19,953 bases of DNA from Oxalobacteraceae bacterium UBA6018 (GTDB lineage: Bacteria > Pseudomonadota > Gammaproteobacteria > Burkholderiales > Burkholderiaceae_D): NCBI GenBank assembly GCA_002428015.1, contig DIZW01000010.1:1-19953 (forward strand). Reading direction: 5' to 3'. Made by a program: the position numbers and the translations under genes. The notes beneath the pieces are model-generated. The model made no database searches. It saw nothing but the letters and a program-made list of their open reading frames with translations, and was not told where the DNA came from. Each line of letters starts with the position of its first letter. The stretch's first letter is position 1. Shown here piece by piece: positions 1 through 7,069 of the stretch.

Positions 1-1953
1 GAGCAGCGCCTCGAAGTCGTCGGCCGGCATCGGCATGCCGAACAGATAGCCCTGGCCGTAGTCGCAGCCGGCGTGGCGCAGGATCGCGCATTGCTGTTCG
101 GTTTCAACCCCTTCGGCCACCACCTTCAGGCCCAGTTTGTGGGCCATCACGATGATGGCCTCGCACAGCGCGACGTTGGCGGCGTCGTGCTCGAGGTTGT
201 AGACGAAGGCCTGGTCGATCTTGAGGAAGTCCAGGTTGAACTTGCGCAGGTAGGACAGCGAGGAGTAGCCGGTGCCGAAGTCGTCCAGCGAAATCTTGAT
301 GCCGGCCTGCTGGAAGGCCAGCAGCTGCTTCATGACGTTCTGGTTCGAGGCCAGCAGCAAGCCTTCGGTGATCTCGATCCCGACTTCGGGGATGGCGCCG
401 CCGCTGCGTTCGAGCGCGTTGTCGCGTATCCAGTTGCGGCAGTTTTCGCCATTGCCGTGGTAGAACTGGGCGGGCGAGACGTTGACGTTGACGGTGAACG
501 CGTCGTTAATGGCGCGCCAGCGCCGCGCCGCGTGCAGGGCCGTGCGGAACACCCAGTTGCCGATGGTGACGATGAGGCCGTTGTGCTCGGCGATGGGGAT
601 GAAGTCGACCGGGCTGATCTTGCCGCGCGCCGGATGCAGCCAGCGCAGCAGCGCCTCGGCCTTGTCGATCCGCCCGCTGGCCAGGGCGACGATCGGCTGG
701 TAATACACGCGCAACTGCTGCTCGTCCACGGCGCGCCGCAGCTCGTTGCTCAGCGACATGCGCTGCTGGGCCGCGGCCTGCATGCTGTGGGTGAAATAGC
801 TGATGCGGTTGCGGCCGTGGTCCTTGGACTGGTACATGGCCTGGTCGGCGTTGCGCAGCAGGTCGCCGGCGCTTTGGGCGTCGCGCGGGTACAAGGTGAT
901 GCCGATGCTCGCGGAGATGTAGGCCAGCTCGGCGCCGAGGCGGAACGGCTGGGCCAGGTCGGTGCGGATCTTGTTGGCCACGTCGGTGACGGTGTTCTCG
1001 TCGTGCAGGTCGGACAGGGTGATGGTGAACTCGTCGCCGCCCAGGCGCGCCACCGTGTCGCTCTCGCGCACATAGGTCTGCAGGCGCTGGCCCACCTGCT
1101 TGAGCAGCAGGTCCCCCACCTGGTGGCCCATGGTGTCGTTGATCTCCTTGAAATGATCGAGGTCGATGAACAGCAGGGCCAGCGGCAGGCCGCTGCGGTG
1201 GGCCTTGCGGATGTCGTTCTCCAGCCGGTCGTGGAACACGTTGCGGTTGGGCAGGCCGGTGAGGCGGTCCACGTTCACTTCGCGCAGCGCCTGCTCGATC
1301 TGCAGGCGGTCGCGCACCTCGGTCGACAGCGAATAGGCCTGCTGCTGCAGGGCCGCGACGGTGCGCTGCAGCGAGTGCACGCTGGCGCCGGGGTCGAAGC
1401 TTTCGGCCGGCAGCACGTCGGTATGCAGGGAGCACACTTCGGCGAACATGGCGGCGTCGTCCGCCTTGGGAAAGGCGTCCAGCGGATAGGCGCACAGCAG
1501 CGAAAACTGGTAGTGGCGCTGCAGGCTGTTGAAGTAGCGCTCCACGCGCAAGGCGGCGTCGTGGCGCCCGCCCTCGTTGAGCGCACAATGGCCACCGGCG
1601 CACAGCAGCGCGACCATTTCGCCGAACACGAACACGCGGCCGCCGTGCTCGGTCGCGGTGCGGATCACGCTGCCGATGGCGTCGCGAAAGCGCGCCTCGT
1701 CCGGCTCGCCGTCCCGCATGAACAGGGGCAGCATGCGGTCGGCCTGCAGGGCGATGTAGTTGTCATCCGGGGCGCGCCCGCCCGCGTCGAGCAGGCTGCG
1801 TGTTGTGAGGGTGTGCGCGAGCGCGTCCAGATGGTCGCAGGTGGCGATGGCGATGGCCGTGGCGCCGGAGGCCAGCGCCGTGCCGATGTAGTCGGCCAGG
1901 CTCGTGACGAGGAACACGTCGTCCTCGTAAAACTGCACCAGATGTTCGCTCAT
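1..1953 (-). CDS. MEDS-GGDEF-EAL cyclic-di-GMP signalling protein (3' end cut by window edge)
   Basis: Probable bifunctional cytoplasmic cyclic-di-GMP enzyme. The ATG at 1953 gives an N-terminus reading HLVQFYEDD, typical of a MEDS (DcmR-type sensory) domain over about residues 1-165. A GGDEF domain follows (about 225-390) with an intact GGDEF signature at 305-309 and, five residues upstream, RESD (296-299), which fits the inhibitory I-site RxxD. The EAL domain (about 415 onward) has EALLRW at 433, NVSPAQF, EITEG, LDDFGTGYSS, KID, EGVE and QGYLFG, so both synthesis and hydrolysis motifs look complete. No membrane segments are seen. The reading frame is open to base 1, and only a short C-terminal tail is missing. 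A GGAGGT lies 19 nt before the ATG, too far for a normal ribosome site, and no in-frame start is nearer to it. It lies 62 bp downstream of the lipoprotein gene on the same strand. The MEDS ligand is unknown. Confidence 0.93.
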   Translation of the reverse strand, partial: MSEHLVQFYEDDVFLVTSLADYIGTALASGATAIAIATCDHLDALAHTLTTRSLLDAGGRAPDDNYIALQADRMLPLFMRDGEPDEARFRDAIGSVIRTATEHGGRVFVFGEMVALLCAGGHCALNEGGRHDAALRVERYFNSLQRHYQFSLLCAYPLDAFPKADDAAMFAEVCSLHTDVLPAESFDPGASVHSLQRTVAALQQQAYSLSTEVRDRLQIEQALREVNVDRLTGLPNRNVFHDRLENDIRKAHRSGLPLALLFIDLDHFKEINDTMGHQVGDLLLKQVGQRLQTYVRESDTVARLGGDEFTITLSDLHDENTVTDVANKIRTDLAQPFRLGAELAYISASIGITLYPRDAQSAGDLLRNADQAMYQSKDHGRNRISYFTHSMQAAAQQRMSLSNELRRAVDEQQLRVYYQPIVALASGRIDKAEALLRWLHPARGKISPVDFIPIAEHNGLIVTIGNWVFRTALHAARRWRAINDAFTVNVNVSPAQFYHGNGENCRNWIRDNALERSGGAIPEVGIEITEGLLLASNQNVMKQLLAFQQAGIKISLDDFGTGYSSLSYLRKFNLDFLKIDQAFVYNLEHDAANVALCEAIIVMAHKLGLKVVAEGVETEQQCAILRHAGCDYGQGYLFGMPMPADDFEALL

Positions 1954-2015
1954 GTTTGCCGTTGCGTTCGTGACCTCCGGTTAGACCGGCGCGCGCCGGC
2001 AGGGTTCACCGGCGT

Positions 2016-2387
2016 TTATTTCTCGTCGAAGGGATCGGGCGCGCGGCGCCTCACCTTGGCCACCACGCCGGCCGGGTCGAACAGGATCACGAATTCGGAG
2101 AAGCGCCCGCCCGGCGCCGGGCTCTGGTACACCCATACCTGGCGGCCGCTGTCGAACACCACGCGGGTGGTCGGCCCGAAGGCGGCGCGTACGCTGGCCA
2201 TGGTGGTCACGCCGGGTTGGACCGTTTGCAGCAGGGTCTGCTCGGGGACCTGGGTGCCCGGCGGCGCGGGCGCGCTGGCGCAGCCGGCCAGCAGCGCCAG
2301 GGTCAGCGGCCCGGCGAGCAGGGCCGCGCGCTTCGGTCCCGGGGCCGCCAGCACGGCGGCGGGCCGGGCGGGCACGGGCACCCTCAT
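2016..2387 (-). CDS. small BamE/SmpA-like outer-membrane lipoprotein
   Basis: A 123-residue protein. The ATG at 2387 overlaps the TGA of the upstream gene (ATGA), which suggests translational coupling and fixes the start. The N-terminus has a basic stretch, a hydrophobic segment and the lipobox LLAG-C with Cys36 as the lipidation site. The rest reads like the small SmpA/OmlA/BamE fold: a 'GVTTMASVRAAFGP' helix, then alternating strands ending in 'FVILFDPAGVVAKVRR'. This resemblance is by pattern only, and it need not be the BAM-complex subunit. The acidic tail DPFDEK ends at TAA. It is co-directional with the secreted protein and the YcbK-type peptidase upstream, so a cell-envelope role is likely. 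Confidence 0.8.
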   Translation of the reverse strand: MRVPVPARPAAVLAAPGPKRAALLAGPLTLALLAGCASAPAPPGTQVPEQTLLQTVQPGVTTMASVRAAFGPTTRVVFDSGRQVWVYQSPAPGGRFSEFVILFDPAGVVAKVRRRAPDPFDEK

Positions 2388-3199
2388 GGCGGGCCGTCCA
2401 TGTAGTCGAACTCGACGATGGTGTCGTCGGGCCAGCGCCGGTCCCAGATCGGCGCGTAGAAACTGCGCTCGAGCAGCACCTGGCAATCGCAGAAGGGCAG
2501 GCTGTCCGGGGTCTGCGCGCCGCCGGCGTACATCATCTTGAACGGCAACACCATGCTGTGCTCGCCGGCGCGCAGGGTCACGGCGAAAACCGGCCGATCT
2601 GCGAAGAACAGGTAATTGCCGTCCGGGCTGCCGCAGACCTGGTCGGTGTCGGTGAGCATATTGGTCAGCCAGGCGAACAGCGGCGAGGTATTGGAGATCA
2701 GGCCGGCGTCCATGCCGACCTTGCATTCGAGGCGCAGGTCGCCCAGGCGGCGCGTGCCCGGCGCCAGGCCCGGCGTCTGGACCCAGGCGCGCCAGGTCAT
2801 GCTGTCGGTGCGGCGGTCGGCGACGACGGCGGCGTCCTCGCGCAGGGCTTGCGCGTTACGTTCGATGACGAAGCTGTTGTCGGGCGCCACCTGCACGGGC
2901 AGGCTCACGGTGTCGCCGGCCACGCGCAGGCTGATGCCGCTCATGTTGGCGTTGGGCAGGCGCGGCAGCAGGCGAAAGCGCAGCGTGGCCGCCGGCGCGA
3001 GCGCGTGCTCGCGCGCGAAGCGGTCCATTCCCTTGATCATCTTGCGGTAGCTTTTGTCGACCGGGTCGCGCACATAGGGCACCACCACGACTGGGATGGC
3101 TGCCGCGGCGGCGGCCGGCAAGGCGGCGCTTGCCGCAGCGGGAGCCGACGCGGCGCCGAAGGCAATCAGGGACGCGGCCAGCCAGCAGGGGAACCGCAT
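2384..3199 (-). CDS. secreted protein of unknown family (271 aa)
   Basis: I do not recognise the family. The ATG at 3199 gives a clear Sec signal peptide ending near 'ASAALP' (about residue 26), followed by a low-complexity alanine run and a mature region of about 235 residues without further membrane segments. The mature part looks like an all-beta globular protein ending in 'VEFDYMDGPP'. Several cysteines lie late in the protein (in 'LRLECKVG', 'DQVCGSP' and 'PFCDCQVLL') and could form disulfides. The gene starts 8 bp after the stop of the YcbK-like gene and overlaps the lipoprotein start by 4 bp. The three are therefore almost certainly one transcript and one envelope-directed module. No catalytic motif was identified. 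Confidence 0.85.
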   Translation of the reverse strand: MRFPCWLAASLIAFGAASAPAAASAALPAAAAAAIPVVVVPYVRDPVDKSYRKMIKGMDRFAREHALAPAATLRFRLLPRLPNANMSGISLRVAGDTVSLPVQVAPDNSFVIERNAQALREDAAVVADRRTDSMTWRAWVQTPGLAPGTRRLGDLRLECKVGMDAGLISNTSPLFAWLTNMLTDTDQVCGSPDGNYLFFADRPVFAVTLRAGEHSMVLPFKMMYAGGAQTPDSLPFCDCQVLLERSFYAPIWDRRWPDDTIVEFDYMDGPP

Positions 3200-3207
3200 G
3201 GCGCGGC

Positions 3208-3756
3208 TTACCAGTGGCGTACGCGGCCGGTATCCATGTGCACGAACTGCGAGTCCGGATAGTAGCCGACCCCGCCGCCCATGGCCGCCAACGCCACCTT
3301 GTGCAGCTGGGCCAGGTCCTGGCCAGGCATGCGGATGTCGATGGCCTTGGCTTCCATGTGCATGCTGTGCTTGGCCACGCCATTGCTGTGTTCGGCGAGG
3401 AAACGGTTCGATTCCGGCGAACGGTAGCCGGAGATGACGTGCAGCACCTGGCTGTCGCCGAACTGCGCGCTGACACGGTTCAACAGCATCAGCAACTGCG
3501 GGTCCATGGTGGCGACGGCGTTGTTGCGGTGGTCGCGCAGCAGTTTGTTAATGTCGGTCAGCGCGTCGGGGATGAACTGACCCTCGGCCCAGAACACGCT
3601 GCGCAGGCTTTCGCCGGTGTGGGTGTTGTACATGCGCAGCACGCGCTCGCCCGGCGCGCCGCTGCCAGTGGCGACGGCGGCCTTGGACAAGGCGGGCACG
3701 CCCAGCGCGGAAGCGAGCACGACGGAGCTTTTCAGGAAGGAACGACGTTTGTTCAT
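3208..3756 (-). CDS. YcbK-like (DUF882 / peptidase M15-type) Tat-exported zinc peptidase
   Basis: An 182-residue exported protein of the YcbK/DUF882 group, related to M15 murein carboxypeptidases, predicted to act on peptidoglycan or an associated substrate in the periplasm. The N-terminus NKRRSFLKSS is a twin-arginine motif followed by a hydrophobic stretch ending near SKA, as usual for this family. The zinc site is visible: His133 and Asp140 in HSMHMEAKAID and His173 in FVHMD. SGYRSPESN at 109-117 is the conserved substrate-side segment. The start at 3756 is preferred over an in-frame ATG at 3780 because AGAAGG lies 8 nt upstream and the Tat motif then sits at the N-terminus. It is first in a run with the secreted protein (8-bp gap) and the lipoprotein. 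Confidence 0.92.
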   Translation of the reverse strand: MNKRRSFLKSSVVLASALGVPALSKAAVATGSGAPGERVLRMYNTHTGESLRSVFWAEGQFIPDALTDINKLLRDHRNNAVATMDPQLLMLLNRVSAQFGDSQVLHVISGYRSPESNRFLAEHSNGVAKHSMHMEAKAIDIRMPGQDLAQLHKVALAAMGGGVGYYPDSQFVHMDTGRVRHW

Positions 3757-3952
3757 GATGGCATCCTTCTGCGGGTACATGACCTTCGATGATACGCCGG
3801 ACAGGCCGATCTTGCACGAAGTTGCGTGTTGTTAACTGTGTGACATGAGCTTGCCGCCGCGTTGACGATGGCGGGCGCGCGTGCGCCGGCGCGGCGGCCG
3901 GTGCTCTGCAATCGTGCGCCGCGGGCGCCCCGCCGTGGGCGATGATCGGTGC

Positions 3953-4369
3953 ATGACCAGTTCACCGTTCCCGACCGCCGCGCGGCGCGCCTGCGCGCTC
4001 ATGGCGGCCCTGTGCGCCGCCGCCTGCGCCGCGCCGGCCGCGTCCCCGGCGTCCGCGCCGGCCACCCTGGCCGCGCAAATCGATGCCGCCATCGGCGACG
4101 CCGCCTGCGACAGCAGCGCGCAATGCCGCACCCTGGCCTACGGGCACAAGGCTTGCGGCGGCCCTGAACGCTACGTGGCCTATTCCCTCAAGCGCAGCGA
4201 CGGCGAGCGCCTGGCCGCCCTGGGCGCGGCGCTGGCGGCCGAAAGGCGCGCCCAAGCGGCGCGCGCGGGCCTGGTGTCGACCTGTTCGCTGGTGCGCGAC
4301 CCCGGCGCCGCCTGCGTGGCCGGGCGCTGCGTGCCGCTCCAGGAAGCGGGCCCGCTGCCGGCGCGCTAG
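3953..4369 (+). CDS. small secreted cysteine-rich protein of unknown function
   Basis: A 138-residue protein from the ATG at 3953, or slightly longer if an in-frame ATG at 3881 were used. The 3953 start places a signal peptide (AARRACALMAALCAAACA) near the N-terminus. The sequence around the early cysteines does not match a standard lipobox, so secretion rather than lipidation is favoured. The mature region has six cysteines (52, 58, 68, 111, 121, 126), enough for three disulfides, and a characteristic block 'ACGGPERYVAYS' at 67-78. I know no function for it. No clear Shine-Dalgarno sequence precedes the start. The gene is divergent from the YcbK-like gene. Its TAG stop directly abuts the 160-bp palindromic element, so the element may have supplied the stop codon. 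Confidence 0.75.
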   Translation: MTSSPFPTAARRACALMAALCAAACAAPAASPASAPATLAAQIDAAIGDAACDSSAQCRTLAYGHKACGGPERYVAYSLKRSDGERLAALGAALAAERRAQAARAGLVSTCSLVRDPGAACVAGRCVPLQEAGPLPAR

Positions 4370-4529
4370 CAGCCTGTCGGACTGAGGATCGGCAGCTGCA
4401 AAAATACCTGGGACGGTCCATATTTCGCCGCTTTCTCGGCCCATAGCTCGCTATTGGCACTGCGAAATCGTCAACATCTGGCCTCGCCCAGCTATTTTTT
4501 CGCTCTGACTCCCCAAGTCCGACAGGCCG
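4370..4529. repeat. 160-bp imperfect-palindrome element (MITE-like) flanked by CTAG
   Basis: The two ends are inverted copies: CAGCCTGTCGGACT on the left and, read from the other strand, CGGCCTGTCGGACT on the right. The similarity continues inward. AAAAATA (4399-4406 region) faces the TATTTTTT run (4493-4500), and the centre is a near-perfect hairpin, GCCCATAG-CTCG-CTATTGGC, whose midpoint coincides with the midpoint of the whole element. CTAG lies immediately outside each end (4366-4369 and 4530-4533). These could be a 4-bp target duplication or part of the termini. Those CTAG copies carry the TAG stop codons of both convergent genes. The A/T-rich hairpin could also act as a bidirectional terminator. 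No coding potential is seen inside. Confidence 0.75.
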
Positions 4530-5426
4530 CTAGGGCGCCAGCACCGCCAGGGCCGACAGCTCGCGCACCAAAAAATCGACGCAGGCGCGCAGGCGCGGCG
4601 GCAGGTGGCGCCCGCTCTGCATGACCAGCTGCACCGGCAGCGGCGCCAGTTCGGCGCCGGGCAGCAGGCGTACCAGGCTGCCGTCGGCCAGCTGGTCGGC
4701 CACCTGGTACGACAGGGCGCGCCCGATCCCGCGTCCGGCCAGCACGGCGCCGAGCAGGGCGTCGATCTCGTTGACGATCAAGCGCGGGTCCAGCCGCACG
4801 GCCAGCTCGCGCCCCTCGTGCTGGAAGCGCCATTCGGCCACGGCGCTGGCGCCGCTGAAGAAGATCACCTGGTGCCCGGCCAGCTCGTGGGGCGTGGCCG
4901 GGGTGCCGTGGCGCGCCAGGTAGGCCGGGGTGGCCACCAGCACACGGCGCACCTGGCCGAGCGGGCGCGCTACCATGCCGGTGTCGGGCAGGGCGCCGAT
5001 GCGCAGCGCCAGGTCGAGGCCGTGCTCGATCATGTCCAGGTTGCGGTCGTTGAACACCATCTCGATCTGCAGGGCCGGGTGCAGGTCCAGGAATGCGATC
5101 ACGGCCGGGGTCAGGTGGCGCCGGCCGAACATGTGCGGCGCGGTGATGCGCAGCTTGCCGCGCAGCGGCCCCTGGTCGTCCTCGCGCACGGCGTTGTCGT
5201 AGTCGGCCAGCAGGCGGCGCGCGCTCTCGCCCAGGTGGGCGCCGGCGCCGGTGGGAGCCAGCTTGCGCGTGGTGCGTTCGATCAGGCGCACGCCCACGCG
5301 GGCCTCGAGCGCGGCCAGCGCGCGCGTGACGGCCGCCGGCGAGCGGCGCAGGCGCCGCGCCGCGCCGTTCAGGCTGCCCGCGTCGAGAATGGCGATAAAC
5401 ACTTCCAGCTCGTCGAAACGGTCCAT
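4530..5426 (-). CDS. LysR-family transcriptional regulator
   Basis: A 298-residue LTTR of the CrgA/DsdC-like subgroup common next to oxidoreductase or GST genes. The N-terminal winged HTH occupies residues 1-60: 'DELEVFIAILDAGSLNGAARRLRRSPAAVTRALAALEARVGVRL', with 'ERTTRKLAPT' at the wing. The rest (about 90-295) is the periplasmic-binding-protein-like effector domain, beginning 'GKLRITAPHMFGRRHL'. The ATG at 5426 is chosen over upstream in-frame codons because the family starts directly before the HTH and a GGAAGA lies just upstream. It is divergent from the GST gene across a 107-bp shared region containing an inverted repeat, the usual arrangement for an LTTR controlling its divergent neighbour. 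The stop TAG abuts the palindromic element, so the last codons may have been reshaped by its insertion. The effector is unknown. Confidence 0.93.
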   Translation of the reverse strand: MDRFDELEVFIAILDAGSLNGAARRLRRSPAAVTRALAALEARVGVRLIERTTRKLAPTGAGAHLGESARRLLADYDNAVREDDQGPLRGKLRITAPHMFGRRHLTPAVIAFLDLHPALQIEMVFNDRNLDMIEHGLDLALRIGALPDTGMVARPLGQVRRVLVATPAYLARHGTPATPHELAGHQVIFFSGASAVAEWRFQHEGRELAVRLDPRLIVNEIDALLGAVLAGRGIGRALSYQVADQLADGSLVRLLPGAELAPLPVQLVMQSGRHLPPRLRACVDFLVRELSALAVLAP

Positions 5427-5470
5427 CGATTCTTCCGGTAGGCGAAATAATGTTTTGCAGTTTATCAGGA

Positions 5471-5515
5471 TTATCATCGCGCGCCGGAAGCTCTACGATG
5501 GCATCTCCACCATCG
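5471..5515 (+). promoter_or_regulatory. putative GST promoter with inverted-repeat operator
   Basis: TTATCA (5471-5476), a 17-bp spacer and TACGAT (5494-5499) form a modest sigma70-like promoter for the GST gene. Overlapping and following the -10 is a perfect inverted repeat, CGATGG-N8-CCATCG (5496-5515), a candidate site for the divergent LysR protein. It does not fit the textbook T-N11-A spacing exactly. A second TTATCA sits at 5462-5467, forming a short direct repeat with the -35. Confidence 0.35.
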
Positions 5516-5533
5516 AATATGAGAGCAAACATC

Positions 5534-6157
5534 ATGATTACCGCCACACCGAACCCAGCGATCACCCTGCACGGCCTGAAACTGTCGGGCCACGTCCACC
5601 GCGTCGAGCTGATGTTGAATGTGCTCGGCCTGCCCTACGCCTTCGTCCAGGCCGGCGCCGACGTGCGCGCCACCGAGGCATTCCGCAAGCTCAATCCGCT
5701 GGGCCAGATTCCGGTGTTGCAGGACGGCGAACTGTGCTTGTCCGACAGCACCGCGATCATGGTCTACCTGTGCAAGCGCTACGCGCCCGGCAGCGCCTGG
5801 CTGCCCGAGGACGCGCTCGGTGCGGCGGCGGTGCAGCGCTGGCTGTCGATCGCCTCGGGCGAAGTGGCGCACGGGCCGGCCGACGCCCGCGCCGCCGCCC
5901 TGTTCAAGAAGCCGGTGGACGTCGCGCGCGCCCAGGCGACGGCCCAGCGCCTGCTGGGCTTCATGGACAGCCATCTGGAGAGCCGCCCTTTCCTGGCCGC
6001 CCCCCAGCCCACCATCGCCGACCTGGCCTGCTACGCCTACGTGGCGCGCGCGCCCGAAGGCGGAATCAGCCTGGCGCCGTTCGGCAACGTGCGCGCCTGG
6101 CTGGGGCGGATCGAGGCGCTGCCCCACTTCGTGCCGATGCCGGAATCGGCGCCATGA
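5534..6157 (+). CDS. glutathione S-transferase family protein
   Basis: A 207-residue soluble GST. The N-terminal thioredoxin-like domain (1-80) has 'LHGLKLSGHVHRVELML' with Ser18 in the catalytic position, the glutathione-binding cis-proline in GQIPVL, and 'LSDSTAIMVYL' for gamma-glutamyl contacts. The C-terminal helical domain carries the conserved 'PTIADLACY' capping motif. It would conjugate or reduce small electrophiles with glutathione, but the substrate cannot be read from sequence. The ATG at 5534 places the first beta strand correctly; an in-frame ATG at 5519 would add five residues. Its stop overlaps the start of the flavin-binding protein (ATGA), so the two are coupled. The divergent LysR gene is the likely regulator. 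Confidence 0.93.
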   Translation: MITATPNPAITLHGLKLSGHVHRVELMLNVLGLPYAFVQAGADVRATEAFRKLNPLGQIPVLQDGELCLSDSTAIMVYLCKRYAPGSAWLPEDALGAAAVQRWLSIASGEVAHGPADARAAALFKKPVDVARAQATAQRLLGFMDSHLESRPFLAAPQPTIADLACYAYVARAPEGGISLAPFGNVRAWLGRIEALPHFVPMPESAP

Positions 6158-7002
6158 ACACGGCCTTTCATCCGGGCGAGTTGCAGGCCCAGGCGCTGGC
6201 CGGGGTGACCGGCGCCAGCGCCGGCATCCGCGGCTATATGCCGGACCAGCACCGCGACTTTTTCGCCGCCCTGCCGTTCATGCTGGTGGCCAGCCTGGAC
6301 CCGGACGGCGCCCCGCGTGCCGGCGTGCTGTGCGGGGCGCCCGGCTTCGTCACCAGCCCCGACCCGGGCAGCCTGCGCATCGGCGCGCCGGCGCCGGCCG
6401 GGGTGGTGGCCGGCAGCGCGCTCGGCCTGCTGGGCCTGGACTTCGCCACGCGCCGGCGCAACCGCGCCAACGGGATCGTCACGGCCGTGCATGCGGACGG
6501 ATTCAGCGTGGCGGTCGAGCAAAGTTTCGGCAACTGCCCGAAATACATCCAGCAGCGCAGCGTGCGCGCCGCCGCGCCCGAGCAGCACCCGGCGCTGGCC
6601 TTCGCGGGGCTGAGCGAGGCCGCGCGCGCCATGGTCGCGGGCGCCGACACCTTCTTCGTCGCCACCACCGGCGGCCACTACGGCATCGACATCTCGCACC
6701 GGGGCGGGCCGCCCGGCTTCGTGGGCGTGGACGGCGCCACCCTCAGCATCCCCGACTTCCAGGGCAACCGCTACTTCAACACGCTGGGCAACCTGCTGCT
6801 CGATCCGCGCGCCGCGTTGCTATTCATCGACGACGCCAGCGGCGACCTGCTGAGCTTGCATGGGCGCGCCGAGATCGTCTGGGACCACGCCGCCGGGGTG
6901 AGCCGGATGCCGGTCGGACGGCGCTGGCGCCTGGCGGTCGAGGGCGGATGCTACCGCCGCGCCGGGGTGGCGCTGCGCTGGGGGCGCGCCACCGAACTCT
7001 AG
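6154..7002 (+). CDS. PNPOx-like FMN-binding (pyridoxamine 5'-phosphate oxidase family) protein
   Basis: A 282-residue cytoplasmic protein of the PNPOx-like split-barrel superfamily. Signature stretches are 'MPDQHRDFFAALPFMLVASLDPDGAPRAGVLCGAPGFV' (about 29-66), the arginine/asparagine-rich 'FATRRRNRANG' near 98-108, and a second barrel block, 'FQGNRYFNTLGNLLLDPRAALLFID', near 207-231. Homologues are often the N-terminal half of a fused ferredoxin-type oxidoreductase. Here the protein stops after the barrel and no redox partner domain is present. It probably binds FMN, and its reaction is unknown. The ATG overlaps the GST stop, so GST and this protein are made together, which points to redox detoxification. 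A true pdxH role is unlikely from the sequence pattern. Confidence 0.85.
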   Translation: MNTAFHPGELQAQALAGVTGASAGIRGYMPDQHRDFFAALPFMLVASLDPDGAPRAGVLCGAPGFVTSPDPGSLRIGAPAPAGVVAGSALGLLGLDFATRRRNRANGIVTAVHADGFSVAVEQSFGNCPKYIQQRSVRAAAPEQHPALAFAGLSEAARAMVAGADTFFVATTGGHYGIDISHRGGPPGFVGVDGATLSIPDFQGNRYFNTLGNLLLDPRAALLFIDDASGDLLSLHGRAEIVWDHAAGVSRMPVGRRWRLAVEGGCYRRAGVALRWGRATEL

Positions 7003-7011
7003 CCGGCAGGA

Positions 7012-7017
7012 TATAAT
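7012..7017 (+). promoter_or_regulatory. putative -10 box (TATAAT) for folE-BLUF
   Basis: A perfect TATAAT, in the context GGATATAATCGG, lies 52 bp before the folE start in the short gap after the flavin-binding protein gene. No good -35 hexamer is found 16-18 bp upstream, where the sequence is still coding. The assignment rests on the -10 alone. Confidence 0.4.
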
Positions 7018-7069
7018 CGGGAGATGTCTCAGTTACCATTGTTTTTGACTCTTTCGACCAGGAATCCGC

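Noticed and set aside
1986..1999. Perfect palindrome CCGGCGCGCGCCGG between the lipoprotein and MEDS-GGDEF-EAL genes
   Set aside because: Short GC-only palindromes are frequent here and no T-run follows on either strand, so neither a terminator nor an operator is supported.
73..2541. 822-codon plus-strand open frame antisense to the MEDS-GGDEF-EAL gene and its neighbour genes
   Set aside because: The product is low-complexity Gly/Ala/Val/Gln/His-rich with no domain. The minus strand carries complete recognisable families, and long antisense frames are expected at this GC content.
3789..3794. TATCAT on the minus strand as a -10 box for the YcbK-like gene
   Set aside because: No acceptable -35 hexamer at 16-18 bp, so there is not enough support to call a promoter.
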